64,000 nt of DNA. Source: Maricurvus nonylphenolicus. GTDB taxonomy: Bacteria; Pseudomonadota; Gammaproteobacteria; Pseudomonadales; Cellvibrionaceae. Location: the NCBI RefSeq assembly GCF_042854845.1, contig NZ_AP031498.1:1550001-1614000 (forward strand). Reading direction: 5' to 3'. This document shows, in pieces, positions 59,841-64,000 of the stretch. Each line of letters opens with the position of its first letter. The first letter of the stretch is position 1. Both the position numbers and the translations under genes were made by a program. Below the pieces are notes generated by a model. That model saw only the letters and a list, made by a program, of their open reading frames with translations. It was not told the DNA's origin and searched no databases.

Positions 59841-60623
59841 ATGGTTTATGAAAATCTAATCTATAAAAAGGGTGATGGTTTGGCATTGATCACTTTGGAT
59901 CGGCCTAATCAAGCCAATGGAATGAATTACGCGTTGGCTCGTGAACTTGCAAATGCTGCGCAAGACATTGATCTAGACTCGTCTATCAAAGCAGTAATTT
60001 TGACGGGGAATGGACGATTTTTCTGTGCTGGTGGAGACGTAGTCGGTATGTCGAAGCTGGGCGATGATCTTGCGCCAGAAGTTAAACGCATGGCTGATGA
60101 GCTGCACAAAGCAATTTCTACTTTTGCGCGTATGTCTGCTCCTGTCATTATGGCGGTGAATGGCACTGCAGCTGGTGCTGGTTTTAGTTTGGCAGTGACA
60201 GGGGATTACGTCATTGCCAGCGAATCGTCTTCCTTTACGATGGCGTATACCAATGTCGGTCTAAGTCCCGATGGAAGCTCCTCTTATTATTTGCCCCGAT
60301 TAATCGGTATCAGAAAAACTCAGGAGTTAATGTTTACTAATCGAGTTTTATCTGCTTGTGAGGCGTGTGAATGGAACTTGATTCACTGCGTAGTACCGGA
60401 TGACGAGCTGCTTGAAAGAGCGCATTCGGTTGCATCAAACTTTCTAAATGGTGCTGCAGGATCAAATAGTGCAATCAAAAAGCTACTGCTTCAGACCTTC
60501 GATAATGGCCTGGAAACTCAAATGGAAATTGAAGGGCGACTCATTGCTGAATGCGCTAGATCCGATAATGGGCGTGAAGGTATCAGAGCTTTTTCCGAAA
60601 AGAGAAAGCCAAACTTTGACTAA
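59841..60623 (+). CDS. crotonase family, isomerase-like (both hydratase Glu missing)
   Basis: 260 residues. GRFFCAGGDVVGM and NGTAAGAGFSLAVTGD are the oxyanion regions. The first hydratase-Glu position is S116, the second is non-Glu, and D144 in VGLSPDGSSSYYLPR is in the PaaG/dehalogenase position. A delta3-delta2 enoyl-CoA isomerase or similar role is favoured over hydratase. Codon bias is weaker than in the 50-58 kb genes. Right after it come the relics of AraC and synthetase genes. Confidence 0.86.
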   Translation: MVYENLIYKKGDGLALITLDRPNQANGMNYALARELANAAQDIDLDSSIKAVILTGNGRFFCAGGDVVGMSKLGDDLAPEVKRMADELHKAISTFARMSAPVIMAVNGTAAGAGFSLAVTGDYVIASESSSFTMAYTNVGLSPDGSSSYYLPRLIGIRKTQELMFTNRVLSACEACEWNLIHCVVPDDELLERAHSVASNFLNGAAGSNSAIKKLLLQTFDNGLETQMEIEGRLIAECARSDNGREGIRAFSEKRKPNFD

Positions 60624-60655
60624 CTAGATTAGTCATACACTTAGATAATCAAAAA

Positions 60656-60712
60656 CTATCGACAAGCTAGCGGTGTCAAGCCCGCTTATTTCTTTAAGGC
60701 TCGTATTGAAGT
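60656..60712 (-). pseudogene. relic of an AraC regulator (last 19 codons, with a stop)
   Basis: The minus strand reads TSIRALKK, a TAA, then AGLTPLACR and TAG. This aligns with the end of the 49183 AraC protein (STFIRAFKK-W-TGLTPLAYR); the conserved Trp codon is now a stop. The rest of the gene, which would extend rightwards, is replaced by the synthetase relic. Confidence 0.75.
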
Positions 60713-60815
60713 GTTTAAAACGGCTTGTTAACACCTATGTTAAAGTTTAAACGTTCTGCAGTTTACCGACCTGCAAGAGCAGAGATTTAGTGATTAGGTG
60801 GTTTGGCAATCCTAA
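60713..60815 (+). pseudogene. relic of an acyl-CoA synthetase gene 3' end
   Basis: Bases here track the 3' end of the synthetase at 58125-59756 with scattered changes and a short deletion. Shared blocks include AAACGTTCTG, GCAGTTTACC, TTTAGTGA and TTTGGCAATCCTAA (stop). The 5' part is absent. It joins head to head with the AraC relic, marking a deletion inside a former divergent gene pair. Confidence 0.78.
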
Positions 60816-60833
60816 GTCTCTTGTCAGGGAGTG

Positions 60834-60861
60834 ATTGACCACTGATAAACCAGTGGTCAAT
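60834..60861. terminator. 11-bp perfect inverted repeat upstream of the Crp/Fnr gene
   Basis: ATTGACCACTG and CAGTGGTCAAT flank ATAAAC, 46-73 bases before the Crp/Fnr start. It could be the terminator left from the lost synthetase gene or an operator for the regulator. The following GCTTTCCTT is only weakly T-rich. Confidence 0.5.
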
Positions 60862-60906
60862 GCTTTCCTTGGTATACGATTAAGTTAATACCAGGATGGA
60901 GTCTAC

Positions 60907-61611
60907 ATGGCTGGTCTAAGATCACATTTTCAAACGGGATGGATTGATCGTTTGCCTGAAAAGGTTCGCCAGGAGGTTCGCGATAATATGTCGCGGATAG
61001 ACTTGGCGAAAGGGCAGTCACTGTATCTTGAAGGTGATGTTGTGGCGGGTATTTACGAGATCCGCGCAGGGAAGATTAAGCTTTCTTCTATTGGTTATAG
61101 CGGCAAGGAAATGACCTTAACCATTTGCCTTCCTCCGGTTACCCTGGGGGATGTTAGTCTTGTTACAGGTACGCCCAGCATCTTTAGTGCTTACGCTACA
61201 CAGGATACAGAGCTAGGATTGCTCGATAGAGAATGCTTCGAGCGCTTACGGAATAAGCATCCACAGATTAATGAAATTCTGCTAAAAAGTGTCTGTTATC
61301 GGCAAACTTGGATGCTAAAGGTGCTTCAGGATTCTGCCATCCTAAGTATTGAATCAAGGCTTGCCAAGCGTTTACAAACATTGGCTTATTCTATTGGGAC
61401 TCCTATAGGCAGTGATGCACAATCTGCAAAATCCATCAAAGTGCCTATAAAACAAGACGAGTTATCCACTATGTTAGGGGTTAGTCGTCAAACCATTAAT
61501 CAATTACTGAATGATTGGGAATCTTTGGGGTTTGTTGCGCTCGTATACGGGGCTGTAGTTATCAACGATTCACAGTTGTTGACAGATCTTATAGAACATT
61601 CCGATTCTTAA
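60907..61611 (+). CDS. Crp/Fnr family transcriptional regulator
   Basis: 234 residues. Cyclic-nucleotide-binding-like beta roll (about 20-135: GQSLYLEGDVVAGIYEIRAG, GDVSLVTGTPSIFSAYATQD), a long dimer helix, and a winged helix (KQDELSTMLGVSRQTINQLL, about 185-204). The N-terminal Cys cluster of Fnr is absent, so it is not an oxygen-sensing iron-sulphur Fnr. The cAMP Arg/Ser phosphate-binding loop is not clearly kept either. It probably regulates the SDR and carboxylic acid reductase downstream. Confidence 0.9.
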   Translation: MAGLRSHFQTGWIDRLPEKVRQEVRDNMSRIDLAKGQSLYLEGDVVAGIYEIRAGKIKLSSIGYSGKEMTLTICLPPVTLGDVSLVTGTPSIFSAYATQDTELGLLDRECFERLRNKHPQINEILLKSVCYRQTWMLKVLQDSAILSIESRLAKRLQTLAYSIGTPIGSDAQSAKSIKVPIKQDELSTMLGVSRQTINQLLNDWESLGFVALVYGAVVINDSQLLTDLIEHSDS

Positions 61612-61683
61612 GCGTTTAATTTTTCATTTTTATCAGAATGTTGGCTAGCTGATATTCTTTTATCATATTGTCCTCAATACTGA

Positions 61684-61703
61684 ATCTATGTTTTGACATA
61701 GAT
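61684..61703. promoter_or_regulatory. palindrome before the SDR gene
   Basis: ATCTATG-TTTTGA-CATAGAT is a perfect 7-bp inverted repeat ending 20 bases before the SDR start. Spacing and size fit a dimeric regulator such as the neighbouring Crp/Fnr protein, though it does not match the classical CRP or FNR box. Confidence 0.45.
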
Positions 61704-61723
61704 ATAGCGTGTAAGAGGCGAAT

Positions 61724-62680
61724 ATGCAACAACCAGTTAATACCCCTTTTTCAAGTAATACCCCTGCTGAAGAGATCGCTCGAAAGAGTGATATGACAGG
61801 TAAACGTATTATCATTACAGGTGCCAATTCCGGTTTGGGTAAAGAAACTGCCCGGGTGCTAGGCATGGTTGGTGCCGAAGTAGTGTTAGCGGTTCGAAAT
61901 CTCGAAGCGGGTCAGGCGGTTGCAACTGAATTAGCTGAGCTGATCGGAAAAAATAACTTTGAGGTGGCGGAGCTGAATTTGAGTGCTAAGGACAGTATCC
62001 GGAAATTTGCTGAAACTTATCTCGAAAATAATGACCGTCTCGATGTCTTAATTTCCAATGCTGGCATTATGGGAGTAGATGAAAACTATATCGATGGTCT
62101 TGAATCACAGATGGCAGTGAATTTTCTGGGGCATTTTTTACTGTCTGCACTCCTGGCACCTGCGCTTAAGCAGACAGAAGGAGCGCGTATCGTCACCCTG
62201 ACTTCTGTGGCTCATCATATATCAGACATCGATTTTAATGATTTCAATTTTGACTCGACCCCTTATCACCCCATGTTAGCCTACGGTCGATCGAAAACGG
62301 CAAATGCGTTATTAGCTGTAGCGTTGCATGACCGCTTGGCGTCTTTTGATGTCACTTCTCTGGCAGTACATCCTGGAATTATTCATGAAACTGGCCTAAA
62401 TCGTAGTATGGATGAAGAAGCTATTGCCATGATTGATGCTGCCGCCCAGGGTGGTGCTAAAACCACTGAGACCGGTGCTGCAACCAGCGTCTGGGCGGCG
62501 ACCTGCGATGATCTTTTAGGTAAAGGTGGTCTCTACCTGGAGGATTGCAAGGTCTCTGAGCTTCTGGAGCAGGCGAATTTTGTCTCTGGTGTCTTGCCCT
62601 TTGCGTTGAGTACGGAGTCAGCAGATCGTTTATGGACTCAAGCTGAATCCTGGCTTGGTGAACGATTTAATTTCACCTAG
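61724..62680 (+). CDS. SDR, retinol dehydrogenase-like
   Basis: 318 residues. Cofactor motif GANSGLG at about 32-38, SNAGIMG, TSVAHH, and active-site Y-x-x-x-K in MLAYGRSKTANALLA. The pattern is of the RDH/WW-oxidoreductase-like branch of classical SDRs, which interconvert alcohols and aldehydes or ketones, often hydrophobic. AGAGG ribosome site. It precedes a carboxylic acid reductase by about 100 bases, so it may reduce the aldehyde made by that enzyme to an alcohol, or do the reverse. Confidence 0.88.
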   Translation: MQQPVNTPFSSNTPAEEIARKSDMTGKRIIITGANSGLGKETARVLGMVGAEVVLAVRNLEAGQAVATELAELIGKNNFEVAELNLSAKDSIRKFAETYLENNDRLDVLISNAGIMGVDENYIDGLESQMAVNFLGHFLLSALLAPALKQTEGARIVTLTSVAHHISDIDFNDFNFDSTPYHPMLAYGRSKTANALLAVALHDRLASFDVTSLAVHPGIIHETGLNRSMDEEAIAMIDAAAQGGAKTTETGAATSVWAATCDDLLGKGGLYLEDCKVSELLEQANFVSGVLPFALSTESADRLWTQAESWLGERFNFT

Positions 62681-62779
62681 TGTAGTGCTGGTTTTCTCAA
62701 GTCTTTTGCTGCTTTAGTTATAAATTCCCATACATAGTTGACCTGGTCTGGGATAGATCGGGTTAATCAGGAGATCACC

Positions 62780-64000
62780 ATGTCGAATGCCTCCACCGCT
62801 TCCAACCCTCAAAGTAAACTGATTGAGCGTTTTACAGCAATTATGGCTGATTCACCAGCCTTGGCAGAGTGCTTGCCGGATAAAGCGCTAATTGAGCGCG
62901 CTACTAATCCTGATTTATCATTGACAGAACTCATTGATGTTTTATTTTCTGGCTACGGTAATCGAGTGGCATTGGCGGAAAGGGCTTATTCCATAGAAGA
63001 CATTTTCGGTAAAAAAACACGCCAATATTTACAGCGGTTTTCAGGAATTACCTATGCAGAAACACTGCAACGTTTACACCGTTTAGCTGATGCCTGGCAG
63101 CAAGAGGGAGCACATAAGGTCAGTGTTGATGATTTTGTTTGTATTGTCGGTTTTGCGAGCATTGACTATCAAGTGATTGATATGGCGTGTCACTATGTGC
63201 AGGCGGTTACCGTGCCTTTGCAAAGTGCGACATCGGGGGCTGATCTTGATGAAATATTCGAGAATATTAACCCTACAACCATTGCTGCAACGGTCAGTGA
63301 TCTGGAAGTGGCGGCACAGCATGCTATCCGCCATGGTGATATCAAAAGCCTAATAGTGTTTGATTACGAGCCTCTGGATACAAACGACCTCAGCATCTAC
63401 CAAGAGGTGGAAAACCTGTTGGCTGGGGCCAGTGTATCAACCGAGTTGATTTCATTGCAATCCTTAACGGCACTTGGCGATGCGGATAGATGGTCTTCAT
63501 TGCCTGCACATAAAGACGGTGGTGATCGTTTAGGTGCGATAGTTCACTCGTCAGGAAGTACGGGAAAACCCAAGGGCGCTATGTTGGCTGAAAAAGCGCT
63601 GCGTTATAGCTGGGAAGTTTTTTTAACTAGCCCGAATGTGCTGCCCAATATCACCGTTACCTATGCACCGCTAAATCATCTGTTAGGGCGCTCAAATGTC
63701 GTGGGTGCACTGGTTGCTGGCGGTGTCGTTAACTTCACCTTAAAGCCAGACATGTCTACGTTGTTTGATGATATTCGTATCACCGAGCCGACAAGATTGA
63801 GCTTTTTCCCTCGTGTTTTTGAGCTGATATACCAGCATTACCAAAATGAAGTCGCCAAACGGGTAAGAGCGGGAGAGGAAGAGTCTGCTGCGAGTGAAGC
63901 GGTAAAACAGCACATGGGTGCAGATTTTCTTGGCAGGCGCTTATTATTGGGTATTGTTGGTGGAGCACCCACGGCTCCGGCGGTTAAAACCTTTATGACC
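62780..64000 (+). CDS. carboxylic acid reductase (CAR), N-terminal adenylation domain, runs off window
   Basis: 407 codons are present, open to the last base. Start ATG 62780 has CAGGAG 7 bases upstream. The order and wording of motifs follow Nocardia/Mycobacterium CAR as I know it: RFSGITYAETLQRLHRLADA, DFVCIVGFASIDYQVIDMAC, AVTVPLQSAT, the AMP loop HSSGSTGKPKGAML (256-269), and KPDMSTLFDDI...FFPRVFELIYQHYQNEV. Full CAR is ~1,170 residues with a phosphopantetheine carrier and an NADPH reductase domain, expected beyond the window. It reduces acids to aldehydes using ATP and NADPH and needs a phosphopantetheinyl transferase. Confidence 0.87.
   Translation, partial: MSNASTASNPQSKLIERFTAIMADSPALAECLPDKALIERATNPDLSLTELIDVLFSGYGNRVALAERAYSIEDIFGKKTRQYLQRFSGITYAETLQRLHRLADAWQQEGAHKVSVDDFVCIVGFASIDYQVIDMACHYVQAVTVPLQSATSGADLDEIFENINPTTIAATVSDLEVAAQHAIRHGDIKSLIVFDYEPLDTNDLSIYQEVENLLAGASVSTELISLQSLTALGDADRWSSLPAHKDGGDRLGAIVHSSGSTGKPKGAMLAEKALRYSWEVFLTSPNVLPNITVTYAPLNHLLGRSNVVGALVAGGVVNFTLKPDMSTLFDDIRITEPTRLSFFPRVFELIYQHYQNEVAKRVRAGEEESAASEAVKQHMGADFLGRRLLLGIVGGAPTAPAVKTFMT

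Noticed and set aside
1..64000. CRISPR arrays, rRNA or tRNA genes, insertion sequences, prophage or defence genes
   Set aside because: I looked for repeat-spacer patterns, transposase or integrase motifs, cloverleaf-like segments and rRNA-like conserved blocks and found none; the inverted repeats seen are short and solitary.

Overview
The window reads as chromosomal DNA of a heterotrophic, aerobic gammaproteobacterium with moderate GC. Several features point towards the marine Cellvibrionales/Spongiibacteraceae-like group, but this placement is an inference from gene content, not a phylogenetic result. The features are several acyl-CoA dehydrogenases, SDRs and crotonases, three large TonB-dependent receptors carrying the EEIVVTAQKR signature, OruR-type AraC regulators, and E. 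coli-like YciI and Dld proteins. No rRNA, tRNA, phage, insertion sequence, CRISPR or defence system was seen. The region is a mosaic of catabolic gene clusters, each with its own regulator.

Layout. 0-3.8 kb: the tail of an alpha/beta hydrolase, a PadR repressor, and a divergent pair of acyl-CoA dehydrogenase plus kinase-like phosphotransferase. 3.8-9.6 kb: a true AraC-type sugar regulator, a family 3 glycoside hydrolase and a TonB receptor, which look like a glycoside uptake and cleavage locus. 9.6-14.7 kb: a minus-strand operon (acyl-CoA dehydrogenase, zinc alcohol dehydrogenase, SDR, kinase-like phosphotransferase) divergent from a FadR-type GntR regulator, with a palindromic operator between them. 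14.7-15.8 kb: a small 49-codon gene and a graveyard of three decayed gene fragments (solute-binding protein, AraC, VOC). 15.7-21.7 kb: a BASS symporter, a HutC-type GntR regulator, a nitroreductase, an FAH-family hydrolase, a flavin monooxygenase and a VOC dioxygenase-like protein, linked by a shared AT-rich motif and probably an aromatic-ring module. 22-28 kb: TonB receptor, AraC regulator, esterase, arylsulfatase. 28-38.7 kb: cytochrome b561, VOC proteins, and a plus-strand operon ending in the acylating acetaldehyde dehydrogenase and 4-hydroxy-2-oxovalerate aldolase of the meta-cleavage lower pathway. 38.9-40.7 kb: MarR and an FAD monooxygenase. 40.9-50.2 kb: a second TonB receptor flanked by AraC regulators, then NmrA-like, SRPBCC-like, cytochrome b561, solute-binding protein and another AraC. 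50.3-60.6 kb: a codon-biased beta-oxidation cluster (thiolase, FadB/J-like bifunctional enzyme, acyl-CoA dehydrogenase, SDR, racemase/CoA-transferase, two crotonases, acyl-CoA synthetase). 60.6-64 kb: a second scar of two gene relics, a Crp/Fnr regulator, an SDR, and the start of a carboxylic acid reductase running off the window.

How it fits together. TonB receptors bring in bulky substrates. The glycosidase, esterase and sulfatase unmask them. Flavin monooxygenases and VOC proteins attack rings. The aldolase and acylating dehydrogenase finish the ring fragments, and the beta-oxidation genes finish acyl side chains. The most distinctive biology is the two separate acyl-CoA dehydrogenase/kinase modules, which resemble the levulinate (lva) and ACAD10/11 route for 4-hydroxyacyl-CoAs. 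Next come the carboxylic acid reductase, an unusual family of tailed VOC proteins (one lacking a metal ligand), and the two deletion scars that record lost paralogous clusters.
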